From a bacterium (GTDB lineage: Bacteria > JALSQH01), in contig JALTID010000126.1 of NCBI GenBank assembly GCA_027004335.1, forward strand, positions 1 to 10,073: a stretch of 10,073 bases of DNA, written 5' to 3'. Below, piece after piece: positions 1 to 6,016 of this stretch (its first letter is position 1; every line of letters begins with the position of its first letter). Below the pieces are notes generated by a model that ran no database searches, was not told where the DNA came from, and was given only the letters and a program-made list of their open reading frames with translations. The position numbers were made by a program, and so were the translations under genes.

Positions 1-584
1 TGTATTTAAGTAACTACAATCCTGCACACTTTTCAATGGTACTTCAAAAATATATGGAACTGATAAAAAGTATTAAAAAGAAGGATCTTAAAATTTCAAC
101 TGTTACATACCCGGTGGTTCTTGATGATTTTGAGGATGGAGATCTGGATATAGAGGATCTTGCAGATATTCCGGTAGGTTATCCCTCAGCGGGATGGGAT
201 GAGGCAGCTTTTATGGTTTATACCACCATCTTTGATTCTTTTAATCTGACAGGGAAGAGTGATTTTGTTTATCAATATGCCCTCCTTGCGAAAAAATACT
301 ACGGTGATAGAGGGGTAATTGCCCTCGGCATAACTAGCGCAAAGACTTATACCCCTGAAAGATTGAAGGAGGAAATCTCTGCTTCATATGCTGGGGGTAT
401 TAGAAAAATAATGATTTATTCACTGGAGGGAACCTATAAACGCACCGATTATAAATTTTCTCAATGGATGAAAGCGATCTCAGATGCCACTGCACAAATA
501 CCCCCTTCTGGTGGTCTCTTTGATATGACCCATTCCTTTCTGGAAAGTGTGGATAAGGAACTTAATGGGAAAAATGAAAAATAG
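1..584 (+). CDS. Probable TIM-barrel protein, glycosidase-like (5' end outside window)
   Basis: The reading frame is open to the left edge (codons run from position 3), so only the last ~193 residues are visible and the ATG at 36 is probably internal. I do not recognise a named family. Alternating strands and helices end in the pattern of the last two beta/alpha units of a TIM barrel: a strand VIALGI, then TPERLKEEIS as a helix, then GGIRKIMIYSLEG as a final strand with a charged C-terminal end. An earlier segment, AGWDEAAFMVYTT, has the acidic residue plus aromatics typical of a sugar-binding barrel edge. The stop overlaps the start of the downstream GH172-type gene by 20 bp, so the two are co-translated. 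A polysaccharide-related role is inferred from that neighbour. The N-terminal half, including any signal peptide, is not visible. Confidence 0.6.
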   Translation, partial: YLSNYNPAHFSMVLQKYMELIKSIKKKDLKISTVTYPVVLDDFEDGDLDIEDLADIPVGYPSAGWDEAAFMVYTTIFDSFNLTGKSDFVYQYALLAKKYYGDRGVIALGITSAKTYTPERLKEEISASYAGGIRKIMIYSLEGTYKRTDYKFSQWMKAISDATAQIPPSGGLFDMTHSFLESVDKELNGKNEK

Positions 585-2073
585 TGGCAGAAGCCCTTTG
601 TTTCTTATTGCTTCTCTACTCATTTTTCTTTTTGTCTCTTCCTGCAATTTGAAAAATGAACCTGTAATTACTCCAACTGAATCCGATACAGATGTTATAG
701 AAATATTAAAGAATTATCCTTTCGTAGGGGACCTATATCCCTTTCAATTTTCCTCCTATGACAGGAAGGGTGGAAACATGGATGGCTTTGTTTATACCTA
801 TATTGGTAAAGAGGAGGGTGATTATATACTGGCTCAGGGTGAGGGTCCCGGATGTATTACCAGATTCTGGTTCACAACGGTAATCCCCCCAGGGGGAAAT
901 CTTTTATTTGATCTTGATGGGAAAAATATAGAGTATCCTGTTGATTATCTTTTTTCAGGGGTGTACCCTGATTTTGAGTTCCCCCTCGTGGGTGATTCTT
1001 CAGCTTCCAGCGGTGGGTGGTATTCCTACCATAATTTTTCATTTGATTCAAATTTTAAGATAGTTACTACTCATCTTTTTTCCTACTATCAGATTCAGGG
1101 TTTCAGAGGGGGAAAATGTTATTTAAAGAATTCAGAACTTCTGGTGCTTCTCCAGAGTGCAGGTATTTATCCATTTTCTAAATCTCCGGAAAATTTTAAT
1201 AACTTCTCAATACCTTCTGGTGAAAGCAGAAATATCTTAAATGTTGGTGGAGAGGGGGAATTGCTCTATCTTCTTGCAAAATTTAGCACTTCTTTTCCCT
1301 CTAAGATAACTGTGGAGATCTATTACGATGGGTTAACTGTTCCATCTGTAAAGCTTCCTCTGGATCTATTCTTTGGAATGGCACCTGCCCCTGAGTCGGG
1401 TGAAAAAGTTTATAAGAGTTCTGTGGTAAGCAACCGTGTAAGTTGTAAAAATCCTCTTTTCTGGGGGAAGAAAGGAGAAATTTATTATTTTTCCTATCCT
1501 CTTCCATTTCACAGGAATTTGAAGATATTGATTTCCAATGGTTCTTCTACTTCTTTCAATATTTCAACTTTTTCATATCTTCTGGAGACCACTATACCAA
1601 CAACTTATGGATACCTCTATGCAAATAAGATTTCCAGAGCTTCTATTAATAGTAGAAGCTTTAATTTGCTGACGCTCAAAAAGGGGCGGGGAAAAGTTGT
1701 GGGAGTGAATCTCAACTACAGAAGCTATATCCCCTCAGAAGGGTTGGAATTATTTCTTGAAGGAGATGATATTGTTTATTTAAATGGCAACTCTTCATCA
1801 TCTATTCATGGAACAGGTACCGAAGATTTTTTTAATGGAGGCTGGTACTTTAAATATGGTCCATTTACTCTCCCGACCCATGGTGAGTATTATCATTATT
1901 ACAATCCCCAAACCCACCTTGATAGGTTAGGGGCGTATAGGATTTACCTTGATGATGCTTATTTTTTTCAGAACGGGATCAAATTTCTCCTGGAACATGG
2001 TCCCCAAAACGATTTTCCAGCTGACATACGAGGGGTAGTATACTACTACCTGCTACCCGGAGAAAATCAATAA
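565..2073 (+). CDS. DUF2961 / GH172-family lipoprotein (putative fructo- or arabinofuranosidase type)
   Basis: This 502-residue protein starts with a lipoprotein signal: a basic N-terminus, a hydrophobic run at about 11-23 and lipobox VSSC with Cys27. The body carries the DUF2961 hallmarks: GPGCITRFWFT (about 94-104), IHGTGTEDFFNGGWYF (414-429) and EHGPQND near 477. Characterised family members (glycoside hydrolase family 172) act on alpha-D-fructofuranose or D-arabinofuranose linkages with two catalytic Glu residues. The bifidobacterial enzyme uses E270 and E291 as I recall, 21 apart. Here E399 (LEGDD) and E420 (GTED) have the same spacing, so the site looks intact; the substrate cannot be read. 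The ATG at 565 is preferred over GTG 547 because AAGGA lies about 5 bp upstream and the GTG start would put extra charged residues before the signal. The gene overlaps the preceding one by 20 bp. Asn follows the lipid Cys, which by E. coli rules means the outer membrane. Confidence 0.85.
   Translation: MGKMKNSGRSPLFLIASLLIFLFVSSCNLKNEPVITPTESDTDVIEILKNYPFVGDLYPFQFSSYDRKGGNMDGFVYTYIGKEEGDYILAQGEGPGCITRFWFTTVIPPGGNLLFDLDGKNIEYPVDYLFSGVYPDFEFPLVGDSSASSGGWYSYHNFSFDSNFKIVTTHLFSYYQIQGFRGGKCYLKNSELLVLLQSAGIYPFSKSPENFNNFSIPSGESRNILNVGGEGELLYLLAKFSTSFPSKITVEIYYDGLTVPSVKLPLDLFFGMAPAPESGEKVYKSSVVSNRVSCKNPLFWGKKGEIYYFSYPLPFHRNLKILISNGSSTSFNISTFSYLLETTIPTTYGYLYANKISRASINSRSFNLLTLKKGRGKVVGVNLNYRSYIPSEGLELFLEGDDIVYLNGNSSSSIHGTGTEDFFNGGWYFKYGPFTLPTHGEYYHYYNPQTHLDRLGAYRIYLDDAYFFQNGIKFLLEHGPQNDFPADIRGVVYYYLLPGENQ
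1638..1660. repeat. Perfect 8-bp inverted repeat inside the GH172-type gene
   Basis: AGCTTCTA at 1638-1645 and TAGAAGCT at 1653-1660 are perfect reverse complements separated by 7 nt, followed on the + strand by TTTAATTT. It lies within coding sequence (encoding a Ser/Arg/Asn-rich loop), so it may be chance. It could also form an mRNA hairpin or a weak intragenic pause site. Confidence 0.4.
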
Positions 2074-2080
2074 AGAAAGA

Positions 2081-2142
2081 ATGCAGCCTCTCCTCTTTCA
2101 GTATCTTTCCCATAGCCTCAACCTCACATGGTCCCGCTGCAT
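2081..2142. repeat. Distant 7-bp inverted repeat between convergent genes
   Basis: ATGCAGC at 2081-2087 pairs with GCTGCAT at 2136-2142 across a 48-nt loop, in the 77-bp gap between the convergent GH172-type and PD40 genes. Read on the - strand, the second arm is followed by TCTTTCTTT, so it could be a weak terminator for the PD40 gene. The long loop makes this doubtful. Nothing else is recognisable in this gap. Confidence 0.25.
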
Positions 2143-2150
2143 GGTTGATA

Positions 2151-3248
2151 TTAGTGATTATCAAAATTTACCCCTACATAATATAGATCGTATCCTCCTG
2201 ATCCGCCAGCACGGTTTGAGGAAAAAAACATCAAATAATTTTTATATCCGTAGATCCAGTACACACTTGGTCTAAATTCGTCGGCTTTTGTATTTATCGG
2301 ATAGGGGAAATGCCTTGGTTTTGACCATGATTTTGAAGATTCATCATAGGTAGTATAGTACAGATCGTATCCACCTTCTCCCCTTTTCCTGTTTGAAGCA
2401 AAAACCATTGTATCATAGAGAACATAGGGGCAGGTATCATCCGCATCTAGAGTACTTATGCTTGAAATTATTTCCGGTCTTAATTCTTTTGAGTAGTTTT
2501 TTAGCCAGAAGTATAGGTCCATAGGGGAAGTTGCTGAACCTCCGTAGTATTTAGCTTCATTCTGGAGAGAAATTTCGTAAATATTTAACTTACCCTCTTT
2601 ATCAGAAGAGAATAATAGATGTCCAAAGTCATCGAAATAAATATATTTCTCATTATAAACAGTGTTAAACCCGACACTTCTGGGTGTAGGGTCTTCTTGG
2701 GTACAATAAAAAATATCAAAATCTCCACGGGTTGTTTCGGATGTATAAAAATAGACCATATGTTTGCTGAAAATATCTGGATAATCGGCATAAAAATAAT
2801 CTTCTTCATCGGAATAGTCGGGATATGGTATCTCCTCATCATAATTGTGGACAAATTCATAAGGAAGTGATTGAGGAAACATTACTGGACCCAGAATATC
2901 GCCTCCAGAAGTTGCCTTGCAAGGGAAATCATACTGTTCAATATAACGGTCCGTAATAACCACTTTTTTCTTTTCTGATGATGTAAGACTTTTTTCCTTT
3001 TTCAATCTTAGCTCAATGTGTCCTTCTCCTACTCTGTACACACCACCTCTGGAGTATCTGTTTGTAGAATAGATAAAATAGAAGCTTACATCATCAGGGG
3101 GAGGAGCCATGCTGTTGTAATCATCATATTCTGTATTTATGTTATTCATATTTTGTGGTATTTCAGATACCTCTGGGTTGTCACTGGAATAATAAATTGG
3201 ACAGGAAACCAGAAAAAGAATAAAAATTATAATCAGTACATTTTTCAT
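2151..3248 (-). CDS. PD40 (TolB-like) beta-propeller lipoprotein
   Basis: This is a 365-residue protein with a lipoprotein signal (hydrophobic 4-14, lipobox LVSC, Cys16). Five PD40/WD40-like blade motifs are visible: FIYSTNRYSRGGVYRV (about 58-73), FYTSETTRGDFDIFYC (167-182), LFSSDKEGKLNIYEI (212-226), VFASNRKRGEGGYDLYYTT (282-300) and FFSSNRAGGSGGYDLYYVG (341-359). The last two are textbook copies of the S-N-R-x-GG-x-DLYY repeat. PD40 blades occur in TolB and in OmpA-linked periplasmic proteins, where they mediate protein binding, so a binding or scaffold role in the envelope is likely but no partner can be named. An acidic, Tyr-rich segment (about 136-158) lies between blades. An upstream in-frame start would add 12 charged residues before the signal; the Met at 3248 is chosen because it sits directly behind the promoter and gives a normal signal peptide. 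It is divergent from the TetR gene. Confidence 0.8.
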   Translation of the reverse strand: MKNVLIIIFILFLVSCPIYYSSDNPEVSEIPQNMNNINTEYDDYNSMAPPPDDVSFYFIYSTNRYSRGGVYRVGEGHIELRLKKEKSLTSSEKKKVVITDRYIEQYDFPCKATSGGDILGPVMFPQSLPYEFVHNYDEEIPYPDYSDEEDYFYADYPDIFSKHMVYFYTSETTRGDFDIFYCTQEDPTPRSVGFNTVYNEKYIYFDDFGHLLFSSDKEGKLNIYEISLQNEAKYYGGSATSPMDLYFWLKNYSKELRPEIISSISTLDADDTCPYVLYDTMVFASNRKRGEGGYDLYYTTYDESSKSWSKPRHFPYPINTKADEFRPSVYWIYGYKNYLMFFSSNRAGGSGGYDLYYVGVNFDNH

Positions 3249-3284
3249 ACTCTTATTATACCCCTTCTCTGTTTCTTTTGACAA
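3249..3284 (-). promoter_or_regulatory. Sigma-70-type promoter of the PD40 lipoprotein, predicted leaderless
   Basis: On the - strand a -35 box TTGTCA (3284-3279) is followed after 18 bp by a consensus -10 box TATAAT (3260-3255). The ATG begins only 6 bp past the -10 box, about where transcription should start. The mRNA would therefore have essentially no 5' leader and no functional Shine-Dalgarno; the AAGAG between the two lies too close to the ATG. Confidence 0.65.
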
Positions 3285-3301
3285 TGGGAGGTTTGTAAAA
3301 A
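3276..3301. promoter_or_regulatory. Imperfect dyad, candidate TetR-family operator
   Basis: Half-sites TTTTGACAA (3276-3284) and TTGTAAAAA (3293-3301) are inverted copies matching at 8 of 9 positions, with an 8-bp spacer (26 bp in all). This size fits TetR-family operators. The left arm covers the -35 box of the divergent lipoprotein promoter and also holds TTGACA on the + strand (3278-3283), a possible -35 box for the TetR gene, although its matching -10 (about 3300-3305) is poor. Binding is inferred from position and symmetry only. Confidence 0.35.
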
Positions 3302-3357
3302 TGCTGGTGCCCTTGATTTTTTTTGAGATTTATGAGAAAATAGACTAAAAGGGTGTT

Positions 3358-3930
3358 TTGGTCGAGATGAAAAGTGAAATAACAAGAGAGTATATATTAA
3401 GAAAGGCTTATGAACTCTTTTCCCACTTTGGTTTTTATAAAACTGCGATGGACGATATTGCAACAGAGGCCAGGGTGGGGAAGGGGACCATCTACTACTA
3501 TTTTAAAAGTAAATATGAGCTATTTGCTGAGGTCCTGCAGAGAGATTCCTTAAGGATTCTTGAGAAGGTTAAAGAGTCAATCTCCGGGGTACCTGTTTCC
3601 AGGGATAGGATTTTAAAAGTTTTTCTTTTGCATTTAAAAGAGATGAGAGATAGTGCGATTTTAAGACAGACCCTTTCAGATGACAAACTGATGGAGATCC
3701 CGGATATCCGTAAAAGCGTGGAAAAGGTGAGAGAAACTTTTTATTCTTTCTTCAGGGAAATATGCAGGGAGGATTTTGGAGGGGAAAAGACATGCCGTAT
3801 TTCCCAGATCATTTCTGATCTCATTACCATACTTGCACTCTCTCCTTCATACATTTTTAATGAAATAGGAGATGAAAAAAGCACAGAACTTTTCAGATCA
3901 ATTTTAAAGGGAGTTGCACAGAATGAATAA
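3358..3930 (+). CDS. TetR/AcrR-family transcriptional regulator
   Basis: This 190-residue protein has the family's usual length. The N-terminal DNA-binding domain is unmistakable: ILRKAYELFSHFGFYKTAM (about 13-31), then the helix-turn-helix DDIATEARVGKGTIYYYFKS (32-51), with the GTIYYYF recognition-helix signature and KYELFAEVL as helix 4. The C-terminal ligand and dimer domain (about 75-190) is divergent, as usual, so no ligand can be named. The TTG at 3358 is taken as start because AGGG lies about 5 bp upstream; the ATG at 3367 is the alternative. Its 3' end overlaps the Tam41-like gene by 8 bp, so that gene is the most likely regulated partner, along with the divergent PD40 lipoprotein. 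Autoregulation through the dyad at 3276-3301 is inferred. Confidence 0.9.
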   Translation: MVEMKSEITREYILRKAYELFSHFGFYKTAMDDIATEARVGKGTIYYYFKSKYELFAEVLQRDSLRILEKVKESISGVPVSRDRILKVFLLHLKEMRDSAILRQTLSDDKLMEIPDIRKSVEKVRETFYSFFREICREDFGGEKTCRISQIISDLITILALSPSYIFNEIGDEKSTELFRSILKGVAQNE

Positions 3931-4897
3931 GGAACTATTTGAAAATGCTGTTGCCCTTATCAGAGGAAAACTTCTCCAGCCAATTCCGGGAGAAGACATA
4001 GAACATTTTTTGAAGCTTTTTAAGAAAAAATTTGGTGATCACCTCCTTGCTGTTCTTCACTACGGTTCCTTTCTAAGTGATATAACCAGGAAAGAGGATA
4101 GTTTCAGAGATTTTTTTGTGGTGGTTGATTCTTTTCTGGAACTTAAAGGTTTTTCTCAGATGGATAAATTACTGAGTACTTTTTTACCTCCCAATCTCTA
4201 TTATTATGATGAGGTTGTGGATGGGACAAGATATGTTTGTAAATACAATGTAATAACAATTTATGATTTTAATACTTATACCAGTTTTTATCCTCCCGAT
4301 AACTACCTCCTGGGTAGATTTTCTAAGAGGATGGCTCTTCTCTATTATAGGGATGAGAAAGTAATTGACGAGATCGCCACAGGAATGGCAAGATCCGCCT
4401 TTTTCACAGGTGAGAAGTCATTTTTTACTATTGTAAGACCTGTGACTGTAGAGGAATGGATAATGAATGCCCTCTCTTTCAGTTATATGGCTGAGGAGAG
4501 AATAGAGGATTTCAGTGTGAAGAGCAGAGAGCTTTATCTTGCGGCAAAGGAGTATTACAACAAATTATACGGTGGAATTATTCTAAAGAATCTGGAAGTA
4601 GAGGGTGTAGCGAGATACGATTACGGTACAGGGTTACTCTTCCCGGCAATGAGCAGGGAAGAGTTTATTAACAGGAAAAAAGAGATAGAAGAGTACCTCA
4701 GGATTTCCAGAGTGAGGACCAGGTTAAGATGGCCCAAGATGATTCTCACTGTAGATAAATGGGTGGATCAGCTTTTGTGGAAGCTTGAAAGAGTTCATGG
4801 CATCAAGCTTGATATCTCCCCGTGGGAGAGAAAAATCATCCTTATCACAGGCTGGAGATATTATTTCATCCTGAAGAAGAAGGGAAAGGTAAAATAA
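3923..4897 (+). CDS. Nucleotidyltransferase-like protein, possibly Tam41-type phosphatidate cytidylyltransferase
   Basis: This is a 324-residue soluble protein with no signal peptide. Near residues 42-69 it shows a nucleotidyltransferase-like core: strand LLAVLHYGS (YGS 47-49), then D63 followed by the strand FFVVVD ending at D69. Downstream come LPPNLYYY (88-95), CKYNVI (106-111) and LLGRFSKR (129-136). This order parallels mitochondrial Tam41, which makes CDP-diacylglycerol from CTP and phosphatidic acid and has YGS, a D-x-x-x-V strand, a Y-N/F segment, KYGVI and AGRLQKP. The C-terminal region (260-324) holds aromatic and basic helices that could associate with membrane. The assignment rests on recalled motif order; another nucleotidyltransferase role is possible. 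The ATG at 3923 is chosen because AGGGAG lies 9 bp upstream; it overlaps the TetR gene by 8 bp, so the two should be coupled. Confidence 0.55.
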   Translation: MNKELFENAVALIRGKLLQPIPGEDIEHFLKLFKKKFGDHLLAVLHYGSFLSDITRKEDSFRDFFVVVDSFLELKGFSQMDKLLSTFLPPNLYYYDEVVDGTRYVCKYNVITIYDFNTYTSFYPPDNYLLGRFSKRMALLYYRDEKVIDEIATGMARSAFFTGEKSFFTIVRPVTVEEWIMNALSFSYMAEERIEDFSVKSRELYLAAKEYYNKLYGGIILKNLEVEGVARYDYGTGLLFPAMSREEFINRKKEIEEYLRISRVRTRLRWPKMILTVDKWVDQLLWKLERVHGIKLDISPWERKIILITGWRYYFILKKKGKVK

Positions 4898-4911
4898 GGC
4901 TTTTTCCTTTC

Positions 4912-4939
4912 TTGTAAAAAAAAGTTTTCCTGCTAAACT
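4912..4939 (+). promoter_or_regulatory. Extended -10 promoter of the redox-truD operon, nearly leaderless
   Basis: A -35-like TTGTAA (4912-4917) and an extended -10 TGCTAAACT (4931-4939) are separated by 16 bp. The -10 ends 10 bp before the ATG at 4950, so the predicted leader is only a few nucleotides, with at best a weak GAAGA before the start. This is the only promoter-like element in the 52-bp gap after the Tam41-like gene. Confidence 0.45.
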
Positions 4940-4949
4940 TATTTGAAGA

Positions 4950-5504
4950 ATGGCCGAAAGAAAATCCACACTGGGAAGAGATCTTTTAATAATTTTAGGA
5001 GCGGGATTCATCGTTCTGGTGTTTCTCTTTGCGCAGAGGAAAAATTTTCACAGGATGAAATTGGGGCGGGATGCTCCTGGATTTACTCTCCCGGGAATAA
5101 GTGGTAAGGATTATTCCTTGAAGGATTTTAGAGGAAAAGTTGTGCTGCTGAATTTCTGGGCTACCTGGTGTCCTCCCTGTAAAGCTGAGATCCCATCCCT
5201 GATAAGGCTTAATCATATGTTTTCAAATGAAGGTCTTGTGATTCTTGGCATAAGCGAAGATAATAGAGGTGCAGATGTTGTTGTTCCCTTTGCAAAATCA
5301 TACGGGATGGATTTTGCTGTCCTACTTGATCCATCAAGAGAGGTAGGGAATCTTTACTCCATTGGAGGAGTTCCAGAAACATTTTTAGTAGGTAAGGATG
5401 GAAAAATTAAGTATAAATTTGTAGGTCCCAAGAACTGGGATTCTCCTGAGATGGTCAAATTTATTACCGTATACTTAAAGGAAAAGGAGGAGAAAGATAG
5501 ATGA
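4950..5504 (+). CDS. Membrane-anchored ResA/TlpA-like thiol-disulfide oxidoreductase
   Basis: This is a 184-residue thioredoxin-fold protein. A single hydrophobic segment (about 12-28) after a basic N-terminus (RKSTLGR) anchors it in the inner membrane with the catalytic domain outside the cytoplasm. The AhpC/TSA-Redoxin-like domain starts at GRDAPGFTLPGISGKDYSL (39-57), followed by the strand VVLLNFWATW and the active site C74-P-P-C77 with Glu80 three residues on. ResA-type reductases of cytochrome c maturation have a Glu in that same place. The cis-proline is P142 (GGVPETF). The CPPC motif fits a reductant acting on apocytochrome or other envelope thiols. It is first in a four-gene operon and overlaps the next start by 4 bp (ATGA). 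No cytochrome c or heme gene is visible, so the substrate is unknown. Confidence 0.88.
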   Translation: MAERKSTLGRDLLIILGAGFIVLVFLFAQRKNFHRMKLGRDAPGFTLPGISGKDYSLKDFRGKVVLLNFWATWCPPCKAEIPSLIRLNHMFSNEGLVILGISEDNRGADVVVPFAKSYGMDFAVLLDPSREVGNLYSIGGVPETFLVGKDGKIKYKFVGPKNWDSPEMVKFITVYLKEKEEKDR

Positions 5505-6016
5505 AAAAAATAGTATTTCTACTTTTTCTTTTTTTCATTTCCACTTCTCTTGGTGGGACAGGATTTGTAGCAGTTGGGAGCAAAGTTCCTGATGTTAAGG
5601 TAGTGAGAGCAGATGGGAAGTATGTCTCCCTTACCTCCTTTAAAGGAAAAGTTGTTTTAATTAATTTCTGGGCAACATGGTGCCCTCCATGTGTGAGAGA
5701 GATGCCCGAACTAAATAAGCTTTACAAAAAATTTCATAAAAGGGGTCTGGAGGTTCTTCCCATTGCAAATCCAAGAGATTCTGTGGAAAGGGTAAAGTCA
5801 TTTTTCAAATATGTGGGTATAAGGTTCCCATATTATGTGGATGAGAGTTTTACCGTTACAAGATTATTTGGCGTAAGAGCTCTTCCCACCACCTTTATCG
5901 TGGACAGAAAAGGAGTGGTAAGGCAGATTTTCATAGGGATGAGACCGTGGATGTCTCCACAGTTCATAGATTACTTTAAGTCATTATTAAAAGAAAAAAC
6001 AGGGAGGAAAAAATGA
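5501..6016 (+). CDS. Exported TlpA-like thioredoxin
   Basis: This is a 171-residue protein with a Sec-type signal (MKKIVFLLFLFFISTSLGG; cleavage probably around 17-20), so it is periplasmic or only loosely anchored. The mature domain is a complete TlpA/ResA-type thioredoxin: GSKVPDVKVVRADGKYVSL, then VVLINFWATW, active site C61-P-P-C64 with Glu67, and the cis-proline P129 in ALPTTFIVD. It resembles the upstream gene closely enough to suggest a tandem duplication, with the anchor replaced by a signal peptide. The start has a strong AGGAGG (5485-5490) 10 bp upstream as well as the 4-bp overlap with the previous stop. It probably transfers electrons to, or from, the neighbouring redox proteins; its direct partners cannot be read from the sequence. 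Confidence 0.88.
   Translation: MKKIVFLLFLFFISTSLGGTGFVAVGSKVPDVKVVRADGKYVSLTSFKGKVVLINFWATWCPPCVREMPELNKLYKKFHKRGLEVLPIANPRDSVERVKSFFKYVGIRFPYYVDESFTVTRLFGVRALPTTFIVDRKGVVRQIFIGMRPWMSPQFIDYFKSLLKEKTGRKK

Noticed and set aside
547-564. GTG start for the GH172-type lipoprotein
   Set aside because: It would add six residues with Trp and Arg before the signal peptide and lacks a well-placed Shine-Dalgarno, whereas the ATG at 565 has AAGGA about 5 bp upstream.
2585-2870. Hydrophobic open frames on both strands within the PD40 gene
   Set aside because: They are alternate-frame readings of AT-rich PD40 coding sequence, without start signals or family motifs; the PD40 repeats run straight through the region.
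3249-3284. Start at 3284 for the PD40 lipoprotein, 12 codons earlier
   Set aside because: That start would lie within the -35 box of the promoter, and it would add a highly charged extension before the signal peptide.
3914-3922. TTG start for the Tam41-like protein
   Set aside because: The AGGGAG at 3908-3913 directly abuts the TTG, leaving no spacing, while it is 9 bp from the ATG at 3923.
3971-3995. CTTCTCC/GGAGAAG hairpin early in the Tam41-like gene
   Set aside because: A 7-bp stem with an 11-nt loop inside coding sequence, with no U-tract and not near a start or stop; a chance occurrence is the simplest reading.
4884-4911. GAAAGG/CCTTTC stem as terminator after the Tam41-like gene
   Set aside because: The 6-bp stem with a 16-nt loop is followed by TTGTAAAAAA and not a T-run on the + strand, so it does not look like an intrinsic terminator.
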